Shown here in pieces: positions 45,853 through 55,795 of a stretch of 64,000 bases of DNA. The notes beneath the pieces were generated by a model. That model made no database searches and had not been told where the DNA came from. It worked only from the letters and a program-made list of their open reading frames with translations. Each line of letters starts with the position of its first letter. Position 1 is the stretch's first letter. The position numbers and the translations under genes are program-made. This DNA is from Hyphomicrobiales bacterium. Lineage in GTDB: Bacteria > Pseudomonadota > Alphaproteobacteria > Rhizobiales > Rhizobiaceae. The stretch is taken from assembly GCA_017305935.1 (NCBI GenBank), contig JAFKJU010000010.1, positions 186,001 to 250,000 on the forward strand, written 5' to 3'.

Positions 45853-46917
45853 TCAGGCGATCTTCGGCGCCAGGGTGCCGGCGCGATAGCGCTTGGCCAT
45901 CTCAGCAGTCGTGATCGGCTTCAGCTTGTCGGCATGACCGGCGGTGCCGAAGGCTTCGAAACGTTCGATGCAGAGCTTCTTCATCGCCGCCATGGCCGGG
46001 GCCAGATATTTGCGCGGGTCGAACTCCGAGGGGTTCTCCGTCAGCACCTTGCGGATCGCGCCGGTCATCGCCATGCGGTTGTCGGTGTCGATGTTGATCT
46101 TGCGTACGCCGTGGCGGATGCCGCGCTGGATCTCCTCCACCGGCACGCCCCAGGTCGGCTTCATCTGGCCACCATACTTGTTGATGATCTCCTGCAGTTC
46201 TTCCGGCACGGATGACGAGCCGTGCATGACCAGATGGGTATCGGGCAGACGGGCGTGGATTTTCTCGATGACGGCCATGGCCAGCACGTCGCCGTCCGGA
46301 CGGCGGGTGAACTTGTATGCGCCATGGCTGGTGCCCATGGCGACGGCGAGCGCATCGACCTGCGTGTCGCGCACGAACTGGGCCGCCTGGTCCGGGTCGG
46401 TGAGCAGTTGGTCGTGGCTGAGAACGCCTTCGGCGCCGTGACCGTCTTCCTGCTCGCCCTCGCCCGATTCCAGCGAACCGAGGACGCCGATTTCGCCTTC
46501 AACCGACACCCCGCCCCAATGGGCCATGTCGACGACACGGCGGGTGATACCGGCATTGTAGTCGTAGTCGGCGGGCGTCTTGCCGTCTTCCTTGAGCGAG
46601 CCGTCCATCATGACAGAGGTGAAGCCATGCTGGATGGCGGTCATGCAGGTGGCTTCGTTGTTGCCGTGGTCGAGATGCATGCAGACGGGGATATCGGGAT
46701 GCAGTTCGACAAGCGCATCGATCAGCTTGGCAAGAACGACGTCATTGGCATAGGCGCGGGCGCCGCGGCTGGCCTGAAGGATGACCGGCGAGCGTGTCGC
46801 GGCAGCGGCTTCCATGATGGCCAGCCCCTGCTCCATGTTGTTGATGTTGAATGCCGGAACGCCGTAGCTGTATTCAGCGGCGTGATCCAGCAATTGCCTG
46901 AGTGTGATGCGTGCCAA
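45853..46917 (-). CDS. fba: fructose-bisphosphate aldolase, class II (Calvin-cycle subtype)
   Basis: 354 residues: [29 protein letters not shown] at the start and zinc-binding [14 protein letters not shown] near residue 80. [27 protein letters not shown] carries the long insert of the CbbA-like branch, and [11 protein letters not shown] supplies another metal His. It cleaves fructose 1,6-bisphosphate to the triose phosphates in central metabolism. It is monocistronic with a terminator; about 250 non-coding bases lie upstream. Confidence 0.95.
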   Translation of the reverse strand: MARITLRQLLDHAAEYSYGVPAFNINNMEQGLAIMEAAAATRSPVILQASRGARAYANDVVLAKLIDALVELHPDIPVCMHLDHGNNEATCMTAIQHGFTSVMMDGSLKEDGKTPADYDYNAGITRRVVDMAHWGGVSVEGEIGVLGSLESGEGEQEDGHGAEGVLSHDQLLTDPDQAAQFVRDTQVDALAVAMGTSHGAYKFTRRPDGDVLAMAVIEKIHARLPDTHLVMHGSSSVPEELQEIINKYGGQMKPTWGVPVEEIQRGIRHGVRKINIDTDNRMAMTGAIRKVLTENPSEFDPRKYLAPAMAAMKKLCIERFEAFGTAGHADKLKPITTAEMAKRYRAGTLAPKIA

Positions 46918-47164
46918 TCAACTCTCCCTTGGTATCGTCAGGCGTATATCCGCCCCTGAGAGTGAGATAACCGCTTCTCGGCGATGCGCAAGTTGCTCAA
47001 TCGGTTTAAAGATTGAAGCCTGTCATTTTTCTTTAGATCGATGCACACAAAGGCAAAAAATGCGAAAATCGGCGCCTTTCGACACCGATTTTTGCCAATC
47101 GAATGAATAATTGCTCGAATTCTTGTCCTGACAACCTCTCCGGGCGAAAAACCCGGCCATGCTG

Positions 47165-47425
47165 TCAGGCTGCCTTGACGACCGCATCCAGCGGGATCTC
47201 GACATCGATCTCGAGGACCGAGACCCGTTCGTCCCGCTCCATCTTCACCTGCACGCAATCATTGTCGAGTTGCACATGCTTGGCGATGACGGCGAGGATT
47301 TCCTCGCGCAGGATGCCGACGAGATCGCAACTGAGCGACGAGCGCTCATGGGCGAGAAGAACCTGCAGCCGTTCACGCGCGGTCGGCGCCGACTGCCGTT
47401 TTGCGAAAAAGCGGAATATGCTCAC
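47165..47425 (-). CDS. minE: cell division topological specificity factor MinE
   Basis: 86 residues. The N-terminal amphipathic and contact segment [30 protein letters not shown] is followed by the dimerisation fold [21 protein letters not shown]. MinE triggers MinD ATP hydrolysis and drives pole-to-pole movement. Its ATG overlaps the minD stop (ATGA, 47422-47425). It ends the min operon. Confidence 0.96.
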   Translation of the reverse strand: MSIFRFFAKRQSAPTARERLQVLLAHERSSLSCDLVGILREEILAVIAKHVQLDNDCVQVKMERDERVSVLEIDVEIPLDAVVKAA

Positions 47426-48237
47426 GCGGCCCTCCGTCCGAAGATTTTCCCGAACAAACCCTGCTTCTGCCCCGGAACGGTGACCGGGAAGGTTTCACCG
47501 TTCAGGCGGCGCGCAGCGTCGAAATAGGCCATGGCCGGGGCGCTGCGGGCATCGGCCAGCGTCACCGGGGCGCCGACGTTTGAGGCACGCAGCACGTCGG
47601 CGCTTTCCGGAATGATGCCGAGCAGCGGGATCGACAGAATTTCGAGAACGTCGTCCACTTTGAGCATGTCGCCGCGCTCGGCGCGCAAGGCGTCGTAGCG
47701 GGTCAGCAGCAAATGCTTCTCGACGCGTTCGCCGCGCTCGGCGCGCAGCGTCTTGGAGTCGAGCATGCCGATGATGCGATCGCTATCGCGCACCGACGAG
47801 ACTTCCGGATTGGTGACGACGACGGCGATATCGGCATGGCGCATGGCCAGCGTCGCGCCGCGCTCGATGCCGGCCGGGCTGTCGCAGATGATCCAGTCGA
47901 AGTATTTCTTCAACTCGTTGATGACCTGATCGACGCCGTCCTGGGTCAGGCTGTCCTTGTCGCGGGTCTGCGAGGCCGGCAGCAGGAACAGGGTTTCCAG
48001 CCGCTTGTCGCGGATCAGTGCCTGCGGCAGCTTGGCATCGCCCTGGATGACGTTGACGATATCGTAGACCACACGCCGCTCGGCGCCCATCACCAGGTCG
48101 AGATTGCGCAACCCGACATCGAAATCCACGACGACGGTCTTTTCGTTCCGTTGCGCCAGCGCGGCGCCCAGAGCGGCGGTCGAGGTGGTCTTGCCAACCC
48201 CGCCCTTGCCGGATGTCACTACGATTACTTTAGCCAT
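47422..48237 (-). CDS. minD: septum site-determining ATPase MinD
   Basis: 271 residues with the deviant Walker [13 protein letters not shown] at residues 9-20, [16 protein letters not shown] and [12 protein letters not shown]. The C-terminal amphipathic membrane helix [13 protein letters not shown] is intact. It recruits MinC to the membrane and is released by MinE. It follows minC by 33 bases. Confidence 0.97.
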   Translation of the reverse strand: MAKVIVVTSGKGGVGKTTSTAALGAALAQRNEKTVVVDFDVGLRNLDLVMGAERRVVYDIVNVIQGDAKLPQALIRDKRLETLFLLPASQTRDKDSLTQDGVDQVINELKKYFDWIICDSPAGIERGATLAMRHADIAVVVTNPEVSSVRDSDRIIGMLDSKTLRAERGERVEKHLLLTRYDALRAERGDMLKVDDVLEILSIPLLGIIPESADVLRASNVGAPVTLADARSAPAMAYFDAARRLNGETFPVTVPGQKQGLFGKIFGRRAA

Positions 48238-48270
48238 CTTGCCCTCTTTTGAAATCTGGCCCCGAACGGC

Positions 48271-49026
48271 TCAGGAAAGTATTTCCGCCATGATCACGTC
48301 GCCTTCCAGCCAAAGCTGCACGGCCTGCCCGCGAAAGCCGGGATCCATGTCCTCGGCCATGATGTAGATGCCGTCGATCGCCAGCATCTCCGCCTCCAGC
48401 TTGCGGCAGAAGATGCGCGCCGAGCGGTTGCCGAGCGAGCCCGCCAGCACGCGACCGCGCACCGTCCCGTAGATATGCACCGAGCCGCCGGCGACGACTT
48501 CCGCTCCGGACGCGACCGAGCCGATGACGGTGACATCGCCTTCCGGGAACATGATCGACTGTCCCGAGCGCACCGGCTCGTGAATGATCGTGCTTTGCAG
48601 CACGGGGCGGATTTCCGGCACTGGCAGCGCCTTGCGCTCCCCGGCGTCAGCACCTCCGTCCGACTGCTGCGTCTCGAACATCGGCTCTTTCGCCGTCACC
48701 TCGACATCGGAAGCCGGGCGGCCGCCCTTGAGGCCAGGCGGCATGCCGGGGCCGAGCAGCGAAGGACGCGCGCCTTCGACACCCATGATGCTGACCCTGC
48801 GCTTGCCGAGTTCCTCGATGAGATGCTGGAGATCTGCGCGGTCGATATCGAGATCGGCGACATCGAGCACGACCGGTCGGCCGAGAAAGAAGCCGGCGGA
48901 ACGCGCCGCCAGATCGTCCAGCCGCGCCAGCCAATGGTCGAACGGCAGGTCCGGAGACAAAACGACCGCGAGGAAGGAGCGGCCCTTGATCCTGATCGAA
49001 CGGGAGTCTGTTAGCACGTCGGTCAT
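48271..49026 (-). CDS. minC: septum site-determining protein MinC
   Basis: 251 residues from ATG 49026 (MTDVLTDSRSIRIKGRSFLAVVL). The N-terminal domain (to about 105) inhibits FtsZ; a linker rich in Pro, Gly and Glu follows. The C-terminal beta-helix (IIHEPVRSGQSIMFPEGDVTVIGSVASGAEVVAGGSVHIYGTVRGRVLAG) binds MinD. A full CtrA-type box lies 42 bases before the start, so the operon is probably tied to the cell cycle. Confidence 0.95.
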   Translation of the reverse strand: MTDVLTDSRSIRIKGRSFLAVVLSPDLPFDHWLARLDDLAARSAGFFLGRPVVLDVADLDIDRADLQHLIEELGKRRVSIMGVEGARPSLLGPGMPPGLKGGRPASDVEVTAKEPMFETQQSDGGADAGERKALPVPEIRPVLQSTIIHEPVRSGQSIMFPEGDVTVIGSVASGAEVVAGGSVHIYGTVRGRVLAGSLGNRSARIFCRKLEAEMLAIDGIYIMAEDMDPGFRGQAVQLWLEGDVIMAEILS

Positions 49027-49337
49027 CTTCGTTAACAAATCGTTTATGATTTGTAGGGTTGAAATGGTTAACAAAGGGTTAACACCGGTGCCTTTCGCCG
49101 GCCTTGCGGTAAGGATCCGATACGGCGGAAATTGGCGGCAGGCGGACCGTCCACGTCTTGCGGTATCGGCATAAGATGCTGTTTTAGAAGGGAATTCTTC
49201 AGGCAGGAATTATTCCATGCGGAAATGGAATCGCCGATAGGCGCCTGCGATTGCTGTCGCACGCGAAGAAAGCGATCTTCGATGGTCGCGACAGGCAAAC
49301 CAGCGGGATTTCTTAACAAATCCCATGGCCAGGCGCG
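49027..49337. other. non-coding interval between minC and the Nudix gene
   Basis: 311 bases without a convincing gene. The half next to minC is AT-rich with repeated GTTAAC units and carries the CtrA box. The rest shows nothing I can name apart from short chance repeats. Confidence 0.6.
49068..49083 (-). promoter_or_regulatory. CtrA binding box upstream of minC
   Basis: TTAA-CAAAGGG-TTAA-C is an exact match to TTAA-N7-TTAAC and is satisfied on both strands. A weaker copy, TTAA-CAAATCG-TTTA, lies at 49032-49046, closer to the start. In S. meliloti the cell-cycle regulator CtrA is reported to act on minCDE. Confidence 0.7.
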
Positions 49338-49829
49338 TCAGGAGACGTTCGGCAGCGCGTGGGGGAAAAAGCTCTCGATGATCGGCAGAGCGGAACGGAG
49401 AACGAATTTCAGTTCGACATTTGAGACCGACGTCGACGCTTCGGCGACAGGCGCCCAGCGCATCCGGCGATGGCGCTCCATTTCGTCGGGCTCGCCCTGA
49501 ACCTGGACCCGCAGCGCGTGGACATGCACCTCGTAGAGCCTTTCCGGCTCACCCTTACTGTAGAAATATCGGCCGATGCAGGCATTGGAGACCTGGCCGG
49601 TGACGCCGGCTTCCTCCTGCGCTTCGCGCAACGCAGCGGCCGCAGCCGATTCCCCCGCCTCGATCGTGCCTTTGGGGATGCCCCACAGGCCCGTCCGCCG
49701 GCTGGTGATCAACAGTATTTCGGGTACGAGACTCAGGGCATTCAGCCGAAAACAGACGGCGCCGGCCTGCTGGATCGACGAAACGCTACTCGTGCCAGAA
49801 ATGACATCTCCGCACGGTACTGAACGCAT
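49338..49829 (-). CDS. Nudix hydrolase
   Basis: 163 residues with a complete Nudix box, GTIEAGESAAAAALREAQEEAGV (about residues 55-77), which binds the metal and hydrolyses nucleoside-diphosphate-linked compounds. The N-terminal QQAGAVCFRL and the WGIPKG lead-in are typical of the DIPP-like or Ap4A-like group found in rhizobia. The substrate cannot be assigned. It is not in an operon with minCDE. Confidence 0.9.
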   Translation of the reverse strand: MRSVPCGDVISGTSSVSSIQQAGAVCFRLNALSLVPEILLITSRRTGLWGIPKGTIEAGESAAAAALREAQEEAGVTGQVSNACIGRYFYSKGEPERLYEVHVHALRVQVQGEPDEMERHRRMRWAPVAEASTSVSNVELKFVLRSALPIIESFFPHALPNVS

Positions 49830-49850
49830 AGGATTCTTCGATATGTCCGG

Positions 49851-49872
49851 GCGCGGGCCTTAGGCCCCGCGC
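49851..49872 (-). terminator. weak hairpin after the XRE-cupin gene
   Basis: GCGCGGGCC pairs with GGCCCCGCGC with one bulged base. It lies downstream of the leftward gene ending at 49955; the T run is poor. Confidence 0.4.
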
Positions 49873-49954
49873 TGCTTGAGCCTGTGCCTTTCATGACACA
49901 TTTGTGACACGGCTTCAACCCGCGGCGTCTTGGACCAATGGCGGGCTTGCCTTC

Positions 49955-50503
49955 TCAGAAGGTCGGCGGAGTGCAGGCGCTGATGACCTCGCAGGGCACA
50001 GGCCCGACGCAGCGGAAACGGTGCGGACGGCGACTTTCGAAATAATAGGCGTCCCCGGGGCCGAGGATGCGCCGCTCGTCATCCACCGTCACCTCGATGC
50101 GGCCGGACAGCACGATGCCCCCCTCCTCGCCCTCATGCACCAGCGGCACCTTGCCGGTATCGGCGCCCGGCTGGTAGCATTCCTTCAGGATCTGCAGGCT
50201 GCGGCCGAACAGGCTGTCGCCGATCTGGCGGTAGGAAATCGGTCCCTTGCCGATCTCGACCAGTTCCTCGGCGGCATAGAAGGCCTTGCGCGGCTTTTCC
50301 GGCTCGAAGGCGAAGAATTCGGCAAGCCCGATGGGGATACCGTCGAGGATGCGCTTGAGCGCCCCGACGGAGGGATTGGAGGCATTCGATTCGATCAGCG
50401 AAATCGTCGAATTGGTCACTCCGGCGCGTTTTGCCAGCTCGCGCTGCGACAGGTTGTGCGCCATGCGAAGATGGCGCAGGCGACTGCCGATATCCACCGT
50501 CAT
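49955..50503 (-). CDS. XRE family regulator with cupin domain (PuuR-like)
   Basis: 182 residues: the helix-turn-helix IGSRLRHLRMAHNLSQRELAKRAGVTNSTISLIES at residues 5-39, then a cupin domain with VPLVHEGEEGGIVLSGRIEV and ILGPGDAYYFESRRPHRF. Such regulators control polyamine, amine or amino-acid catabolism. It is divergent from the omega-amino acid transaminase gene, its likely target. Confidence 0.92.
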   Translation of the reverse strand: MTVDIGSRLRHLRMAHNLSQRELAKRAGVTNSTISLIESNASNPSVGALKRILDGIPIGLAEFFAFEPEKPRKAFYAAEELVEIGKGPISYRQIGDSLFGRSLQILKECYQPGADTGKVPLVHEGEEGGIVLSGRIEVTVDDERRILGPGDAYYFESRRPHRFRCVGPVPCEVISACTPPTF

Positions 50504-50653
50504 CAGAACCTCTCTCGGACTGTTTCCGCTGTTCGAAATAACACAAACACTGGCATAGGCCTATAATGATTTCAATGGTTTAATTTCGCACAGAAAAGGA
50601 CTTGTTCGGCACACGAAAATCGCTCACTCCATGCAGACCCAAAGGAGGCCGTC

Positions 50654-51988
50654 ATGGACCAGATGAGCAAGACCAACACGCCCGTACTCGACAATTTCTG
50701 GATGCCGTTCACCGCGAACCGGCAATACAAGGCCGCACCGCGCCTGCTGGCAGCGGCGGAAGGCATGTATTACACCGATGTCGACGGCAAGAAGGTGCTG
50801 GACGGCACTGCCGGCCTCTGGTGCTGCAATGCCGGCCACGCGCGCCGCCGCATCACCCAGGCCGTGGAACGCCAGCTTTCGACGCTGGATTTCGCCCCGA
50901 CCTTCCAGATGGGCCATCCGGTCGCCTTCGATTTCGCCGCCAAGCTCGCCGAAAATCCGCCGGGCGGCCCGGATGCCAAGCTCGACCGCGTGTTCTTTAC
51001 CGGCTCCGGCTCGGAATCTGTCGATACGGCGCTGAAGATCGCCATCGCCTATCAGCGCGCCATCGGCCAGGGCACCCGCACCCGCATCATCGGCCGTGAA
51101 AAGGGCTATCACGGCGTCGGCTTCGGCGGCATTTCCGTCGGCGGCCTGGTCAACAACCGCCGCGTCTTCCCGCAGATCCCGGCCGACCACATGCGCCATA
51201 CACTGGATCTCGACCGCAACGCCTTTTCGCGCGGCCTGCCGACGCATGGCGTCGAACTGGCCGAGGATCTGGAACGTCTCGTCGGCCTGCATGGCGCCGA
51301 AACCATCGCCGCCGTCATCGTCGAGCCGATGTCCGGTTCGGCCGGCGTCATCCTGCCGCCGAAGGGCTACCTGGAGCGCATCCGCGCCATTGCCGACAAA
51401 TACGGCATCCTGGTCATCTTCGACGAAGTCATCACCGGTTTCGGCCGTCTCGGCACGCCGTTCGCGGTCGATTATTTCGGCGTCGTGCCCGATCTCGTCA
51501 CCACAGCCAAGGGCCTGACCAACGGCGCCGTGCCGATGGGCGCGGTCTTTGCCAGCCGCAAGGTCTATGACGGGCTGATGACCGGGCCGGAAAACGCCAT
51601 CGAGCTGTTCCACGGCTATACCTATTCCGGCCATCCGGTCGCCTGCGCCGCCGGCCTCGCCACCATGGAAATCTACGCGGAAGAGGGCCTGCTGACCCGC
51701 GCCGCCGATCTCGCCCAGGATTGGGAAGACGCGCTGCATTCGCTGAAAGGCCTGCCGCATGTCGCAGACGTCCGCAATCTCGGCCTCGTCGGCGCGGTGG
51801 AACTGACCTCGCGTGACGGCGCGCCCGGCACCCGCGCCTATGACGTCTTCGTCGATTGCTTCCAGAAGGGCCTGCTGATCCGCGTCACTGGCGACATCAT
51901 CGCCCTGTCGCCGCCGCTGATCGTCGAACGCCAGCAGATCGGCGATATCGTTTCCATTCTCGGCGACGCGCTGAAGCGCGCCGCCTGA
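50654..51988 (+). CDS. omega-amino acid:pyruvate aminotransferase
   Basis: 444 residues, class III PLP aminotransferase: NFWMPFTANRQYKAAPRLL at the start, GSGSESVDTALKIA for the phosphate, FDEVITGFGRLG with the PLP-contacting Asp, and TTAKGLTNGAVPMGAVF with the Schiff-base lysine. The overall pattern is that of beta-alanine/omega-amino acid:pyruvate transaminases, which yield L-alanine. That product fits the alanine racemase and D-alanine dehydrogenase genes nearby. Its regulator is probably the divergent XRE-cupin protein. Confidence 0.92.
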   Translation: MDQMSKTNTPVLDNFWMPFTANRQYKAAPRLLAAAEGMYYTDVDGKKVLDGTAGLWCCNAGHARRRITQAVERQLSTLDFAPTFQMGHPVAFDFAAKLAENPPGGPDAKLDRVFFTGSGSESVDTALKIAIAYQRAIGQGTRTRIIGREKGYHGVGFGGISVGGLVNNRRVFPQIPADHMRHTLDLDRNAFSRGLPTHGVELAEDLERLVGLHGAETIAAVIVEPMSGSAGVILPPKGYLERIRAIADKYGILVIFDEVITGFGRLGTPFAVDYFGVVPDLVTTAKGLTNGAVPMGAVFASRKVYDGLMTGPENAIELFHGYTYSGHPVACAAGLATMEIYAEEGLLTRAADLAQDWEDALHSLKGLPHVADVRNLGLVGAVELTSRDGAPGTRAYDVFVDCFQKGLLIRVTGDIIALSPPLIVERQQIGDIVSILGDALKRAA

Positions 51989-52009
51989 TAAAGGCATCAA
52001 GCAACAAGG

Positions 52010-52036
52010 GAAACGGGCGCCTCGGGCGCCCGTTTC
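52010..52036. terminator. bidirectional terminator between the transaminase and the Lrp gene
   Basis: GAAACGGGCGCC at 52010-52021 pairs with GGCGCCCGTTTC at 52025-52036, between convergent stops. Confidence 0.8.
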
Positions 52037-52039
52037 TGT

Positions 52040-52504
52040 TTAACGCCGTCCCTTCGGCCGCGTTGCCAGAACGTTGCGGATCGCGAAACTGGAATGGATG
52101 CGCGACACCCCTGGCATCGCCGACAGGATCTCCTTGTGGATGCGCTCGAACTCGCCGGCATTGGCGACCTCGACACGTAGCAGGTAATCCGAGCCGCCGG
52201 TCATCAGAAAACATTCGCGGATTTCCGGGTGCCGGCGCACCGCCGCCTCGAAGCGGTCGAGATGGTCTTCCGTCTGCCGCTCCAGCGTGATGTTGATGAT
52301 CACGGCGATGGTCGCCTCGACGCCGGATGTATCCACCAGCGCCGTGTAACCGCGGATCACGCCCCCCTGCTCCATGATCTTTATACGCCTCAGACAGGCC
52401 GAGGGCGACAGCCCGACTTCGGCCGCCAGCGCTGCATTGCTCATCCGCGCATCAAGCCGCAGGAGACGTAAAATGTTGCGGTCGATCGCATCTAACGCGG
52501 CCAT
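52040..52504 (-). CDS. Lrp/AsnC family regulator of the dad genes
   Basis: 154 residues: the winged helix LDAIDRNILRLLRLDARMSNAALAAEVGLSPSACLRRIKIMEQGGVI at the start and a RAM effector domain (GSDYLLRVEVANAGEFERIHKEIL). It is divergent from the alanine racemase and D-amino acid dehydrogenase genes. The position matches DadR/AldR activators that respond to alanine. Confidence 0.92.
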   Translation of the reverse strand: MAALDAIDRNILRLLRLDARMSNAALAAEVGLSPSACLRRIKIMEQGGVIRGYTALVDTSGVEATIAVIINITLERQTEDHLDRFEAAVRRHPEIRECFLMTGGSDYLLRVEVANAGEFERIHKEILSAMPGVSRIHSSFAIRNVLATRPKGRR

Positions 52505-52628
52505 GGCAGATTATTCCAAAAAATTGTTGTTTCTTTCAAAAATCATAAATCGCCGCAACGATCAATCACTGATTGATGGGTAATTTCACGATCCTTTCAA
52601 TAGGGTCGCGCTACCAAGGGAGACCGAT

Positions 52629-53762
52629 ATGGACAGCGCGATTTTGGATCACCAGCCCCGCCACGCAAGCGCTACGGACGGCGCTTCCGGCTATCTGACC
52701 ATCGATCTCGGCGCTCTCGCCCGCAACTACGAAAAGCTCTCGGCGGAGGTGGCGCCGGCCCGCGCGGCGGCCGTCGTCAAGGCCGATGGCTATGGGCTTG
52801 GCGCCGACAAGGTCGCCGCCAAACTCTACGGCCATGGCTGCCGCCATTTCTTCGTCGCCCAGTTCGTCGAGGCGCAACGCCTGCGGCCACTGCTCGCCCG
52901 CGATGCGCAGGTCTTCGTTCTCAACGGCTTGCAGCCCGGCAACGAGATCGCCTGCGCCGAAGGCAACATCGTCCCGGTCATCAACTCGCTGAACCAGCTT
53001 CGCCAGTGGGCCGTTGCCGCCGAGCACCTGAAGCGCCGCCTGCCGGCCGTGCTGCAATTCGACACCGGCATGTCGCGCCTTGGCGTGCCGCCGGAAGAGC
53101 GCGCGGCGCTGGCCGAGCTGCTGAAGAGCTGCGGCATGGTCGAGGTGCTGTTCATCATGAGCCACCTCGCCTCCGCCGACGATGCCGAAAGCGAGCAGAA
53201 TGGCGATCAGTTGGCCGAGATCGGCCACATTGCCGAGGAATTCTCCGAATTCGACGTTTGCTTCGCCAATTCCGGCGGCATTTTCCTAGGCGATGCCTAT
53301 CACGGCGTGCTCGCCCGCCCCGGCATCGCGCTGTATGGCGGCGCGCCGACGGCCGGCCGGCCGAACCCGATGGAGCCGGTTGTGCGCCTCGATGTCGCCG
53401 TGGTGCAGACCCGCACCGTGCCGGCCGGCGCCCGCGTCGGCTATAGCGGCGCCCATGTGACCTCGGGCGAAACGCGTCTCGCCACCATCGCCACCGGTTA
53501 TGCAGACGGCCTGCTGCGCAGCCTCAGCGGCAAGGGCTCGGTCTTCTGCGACGGCGTTCGCCTGCCGATCGTCGGCCGCGTCTCGATGGACAGCATCACA
53601 ATCGACATCACCGCCTTGCCTGAGGGACGCCTGAGCCTCGGCAGCCTCGTCGAGGTCATCGGCCCGCACCAGACGCTCGAAGACATTGCCCAGGACGCCG
53701 GGACGATTTCCTATGAAATCCTGACGAGCCTCGGGAACCGTTACCAGCGGCATTATCGCTGA
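52629..53762 (+). CDS. dadX: alanine racemase (catabolic, DadX-like)
   Basis: 377 residues. The PLP lysine Lys51 is in AAVVKADGYGLGADKVA, and the barrel continues with QFDTGMSRLGVPPEE. The C-terminal beta domain carries the second catalytic base region GYSGAHVTSGETRLATIATGYADGL and VGRVSMDSITIDIT. It converts L- to D-alanine for oxidation by the DadA protein 65 bases downstream. Biosynthetic Alr cannot be excluded by sequence, but the operon with dadA and Lrp favours catabolism. Confidence 0.94.
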   Translation: MDSAILDHQPRHASATDGASGYLTIDLGALARNYEKLSAEVAPARAAAVVKADGYGLGADKVAAKLYGHGCRHFFVAQFVEAQRLRPLLARDAQVFVLNGLQPGNEIACAEGNIVPVINSLNQLRQWAVAAEHLKRRLPAVLQFDTGMSRLGVPPEERAALAELLKSCGMVEVLFIMSHLASADDAESEQNGDQLAEIGHIAEEFSEFDVCFANSGGIFLGDAYHGVLARPGIALYGGAPTAGRPNPMEPVVRLDVAVVQTRTVPAGARVGYSGAHVTSGETRLATIATGYADGLLRSLSGKGSVFCDGVRLPIVGRVSMDSITIDITALPEGRLSLGSLVEVIGPHQTLEDIAQDAGTISYEILTSLGNRYQRHYR

Positions 53763-53827
53763 GATTTTTCGATTTGATTGACCTGCGATTCCGCTTAGCT
53801 TGGCCGGAATTGCCTTGAGAGGATATT

Positions 53828-55078
53828 ATGAAAGTCATCGTTCTCGGCGCCGGCATTATCGGCGTAACGTCCGCTTACCAGCTTGCCAAGGCCGGACACG
53901 AGGTTACCGTCATCGATCGCCAGCAGGGCCCGGCACTGGAAACCAGCTTCGCCAATGCCGGCGAAGTGTCCTTCGGCTATTGCTCACCCTGGGCCGCGCC
54001 CGGCATTCCCATGAAGGCGATGAAGTGGCTGTTCATGGAACATGCGCCGCTGATCCTGCGCCCCAAGGTCGATGCCGCCATGCTCTCCTGGATGGTGAAG
54101 ATGCTGTCGAACTGCACGTCCGAGCGCTATGCGATAAACAAGAGCCGCATGCTGCGCCTTGCCGATTACAGCCGCATCGCCATCGCCACTCTGCGCGAGG
54201 AAACCGGCATCGCCTATGACGAGCGCATGCAGGGCACGCTGCAGCTTTTTCGCACGCAGGCGCAGCTCGATGCCTCGGCCAAGGACGTGAAGGCGCTGGC
54301 AGCCGATGGCGTTCCCTACGAAGTGCTCGATCCCGCCGGCTGCATCCGCGTCGAACCGGCGCTCAAGCATGTGCGCGAAAAGATCGTCGGCGGTTTGTTG
54401 ACGCCGAAGGACGAGACCGGCGACTGCTTCAAATTCTCAAATGCGCTGGCGAAGAAGGCCGAGGAAATCGGCGTCCGCTTCCAGTGGGGCACTGACATCA
54501 AGGGGCTGGATGTCGAGGGCGGCCGCGTGCGCGGCGTCGTCACCGGCAACGGAAAACTGTCGGCTGATGCCGTGGTCGTGGCGCTTGGCAGCTATTCGCC
54601 GCTGCTTCTGAAGCGTTACGGCTTCAAGCTGCCGGTCTATCCGGTCAAGGGTTATTCGCTGACCATCCCGATCACAGACGCCGCGCGCGCACCGGAATCG
54701 ACCGTCATGGACGAGACCTACAAGATCGCCATCACCCGCCTCGGCGACCGCATCCGTGTCGGCGGCATGGCGGAGATTTCCGGCTATACCAACGATCTCG
54801 GCCAGGCGCGCCGCCGCACGCTGGAACATTCGGTGATGGACCTGTTTCCCGGCGGCGATGCCAGCAAGGGCTCGTTCTGGTCGGGCCTGCGTCCGATGAC
54901 GCCGGACGGCACGCCGGTCATCGGCGCGACCAAGATCGCCGGCCTGTTCCTCAACACCGGCCACGGCACACTCGGCTGGACGATGAGCTCCGGCTCCGCC
55001 CGCGTCATCGCCGACCTCGTTTCCGGCAAGAAGGCGGAGATCGATGCGACGGATCTGGCAATCAGCCGCTACGCATAA
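53828..55078 (+). CDS. dadA: D-amino acid dehydrogenase small subunit (DadA)
   Basis: 416 residues, FAD-dependent: [32 protein letters not shown] at the start, [22 protein letters not shown], and the C-terminal [27 protein letters not shown]. It oxidises D-alanine and other D-amino acids to 2-oxo acids with transfer of electrons to the membrane chain. Second gene of the dadX-dadA operon under the Lrp regulator. It is clearly a different paralogue from the oxidoreductase at 22548. Confidence 0.95.
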   Translation: MKVIVLGAGIIGVTSAYQLAKAGHEVTVIDRQQGPALETSFANAGEVSFGYCSPWAAPGIPMKAMKWLFMEHAPLILRPKVDAAMLSWMVKMLSNCTSERYAINKSRMLRLADYSRIAIATLREETGIAYDERMQGTLQLFRTQAQLDASAKDVKALAADGVPYEVLDPAGCIRVEPALKHVREKIVGGLLTPKDETGDCFKFSNALAKKAEEIGVRFQWGTDIKGLDVEGGRVRGVVTGNGKLSADAVVVALGSYSPLLLKRYGFKLPVYPVKGYSLTIPITDAARAPESTVMDETYKIAITRLGDRIRVGGMAEISGYTNDLGQARRRTLEHSVMDLFPGGDASKGSFWSGLRPMTPDGTPVIGATKIAGLFLNTGHGTLGWTMSSGSARVIADLVSGKKAEIDATDLAISRYA

Positions 55079-55096
55079 GCAAAGCCTGTTCACGTA

Positions 55097-55130
55097 AAAA
55101 CGGCGCGGAAGTCCCCTTCCGCGCCGTTTT
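55097..55130. terminator. bidirectional terminator after dadA
   Basis: AAAACGGCGCGGAAG pairs perfectly with CTTCCGCGCCGTTTT around a four-base loop, with further T after it. Confidence 0.85.
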
Positions 55131-55147
55131 CATTTTACGCCGTCCGA

Positions 55148-55579
55148 TCAGCCGCGCGTGGTCGTCTTGACGTCGACGCTGGCCTTGATGGCGTTGGAAT
55201 AGGGGCAAATGCCGTGGGTGACCTCCATCAGCTTGGCGGCCTCGTCCTGGGGCATGCCGGGCAGGTATACATCCAGCTCGGCGGTGATGCCGAAGCCGCC
55301 TTCGGAGCGCGGACCGATGCCGATCGTCGCCGTCACGGTCGATCCGTCCGGCACCTTGGTCTTCAACTGGCCGGCGGCGACGCGCATGGCGCCGAGGAAG
55401 CAGGCGGAATAACCGAGCGCAAACAGCTTTTCCGGGTTGGCGCCATCGCCGCCGGGGCCGCCGAGTTCCTTCGGCACCACGAGCTGAAGATCGAGCGTGC
55501 CGTCTGCAAGCGTCGTCCGGCCGTCACGGCCGCCGCCGCTGGCCGTTGCTGTCGTCTTGTATTTGGCTTCGGTAGGCAT
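55148..55579 (-). CDS. organic hydroperoxide resistance protein (Ohr/OsmC family)
   Basis: 143 residues with both redox cysteines of Ohr: Cys60 in GYSACFLGAM and Cys125 in HGICPYSNA. It detoxifies organic peroxides in the cytoplasm. The start is MPTEAKYKTTATASGG at ATG 55579, with AGGAG upstream. No OhrR-type MarR regulator gene is adjacent, unlike many ohr loci. Confidence 0.94.
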   Translation of the reverse strand: MPTEAKYKTTATASGGGRDGRTTLADGTLDLQLVVPKELGGPGGDGANPEKLFALGYSACFLGAMRVAAGQLKTKVPDGSTVTATIGIGPRSEGGFGITAELDVYLPGMPQDEAAKLMEVTHGICPYSNAIKASVDVKTTTRG

Positions 55580-55795
55580 GGTGTTCTCCTGTTGGCTTGC
55601 TGAAAAATGAAATCTCTTCGGCGAATAAAACGAAACGGGCATGCGCCGGCGATGCCAGCCACAATATAGGCCAGAGCGCGGCGCTTCCAATGCCGCGGGC
55701 GCAACGACGCACCGATTTCGCGCCCCTTCGCCACTCCTTCCGGGGGAACAGAACCGGGTTCGGCTCGTTTGAACGTTTTCACGAAGGAGACGAAC

